7,057 nt of DNA from CAZKTF01 sp964555565 (GTDB lineage: Bacteria > Planctomycetota > JAJSAM01 > JAKLKS01), in assembly GCA_964555565.1 (NCBI GenBank), contig CAZKTF010000193.1, positions 1 through 7,057 of the forward strand, read 5' to 3'. Shown one piece after another: positions 5,510-7,057 of the stretch (its first letter is position 1; each line of letters begins with the position of its first letter). The position numbers were made by a program, and so were the translations under genes. The notes beneath the pieces are model-generated. The model searched no databases and was not told the origin of the DNA. It saw only the letters and a list, made by a program, of their open reading frames with translations.

Positions 5510-7057
<1,548 letters not shown>

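Overview
The window is a very GC-rich bacterial chromosomal segment, well over two thirds G+C by eye, with G or C at nearly every third codon position. All five supported genes lie on the minus strand, so the reading order is right to left. The set (an FtsK-type DNA translocase, RimO, PgpA) is bacterial housekeeping of a kind often found together in deltaproteobacteria-like and other GC-rich Gram-negative lineages. The phylum cannot be fixed from this sequence alone.

Layout in transcription order. (1) 7057-5510: the C-terminal 515 residues of an FtsK/SpoIIIE translocase, with a complete motor and a winged-helix gamma domain; its start lies beyond the right edge. (2) After a 36-nt gap holding a perfect GC hairpin and a strong Shine-Dalgarno, 5473-2480 encodes a 997-residue protein. 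It begins with an FtsK-like four-helix membrane domain and ends in an FtsK-gamma-like winged helix, but has about 780 residues of Pro/Ala/Glu-rich linker where the ATPase should be. (3) A 121-nt intergenic region (2359-2479) carries an inverted pair of GGGGTCAGACCCC-type palindromes and a TG-extended -10 element. (4) rimO, 2358-1000. (5) pgpA, 1021-497, overlapping the end of rimO by 22 nt. (6) About 195 nt of non-coding DNA with a candidate promoter, then the start (302 to the left edge) of a Pro/Ala/Val-rich protein with 9-residue repeats.

Functionally, the two right-hand genes look like a chromosome-segregation and division unit: a real translocase followed by a membrane-anchored, motorless relative that may share its DNA-binding module. 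rimO and pgpA are ordinary housekeeping genes (S12 methylthiolation, phosphatidylglycerol synthesis) that look translationally coupled. The main candidate for something undescribed is the motorless FtsK paralogue. Its linker also contains two opposite-facing, in-frame copies of a 37-nt palindromic element.

No tRNA, rRNA, CRISPR array, transposase or phage gene was seen. Because the sequence is so GC-rich, long stop-free frames occur on both strands; those without recognisable protein features were treated as shadows.
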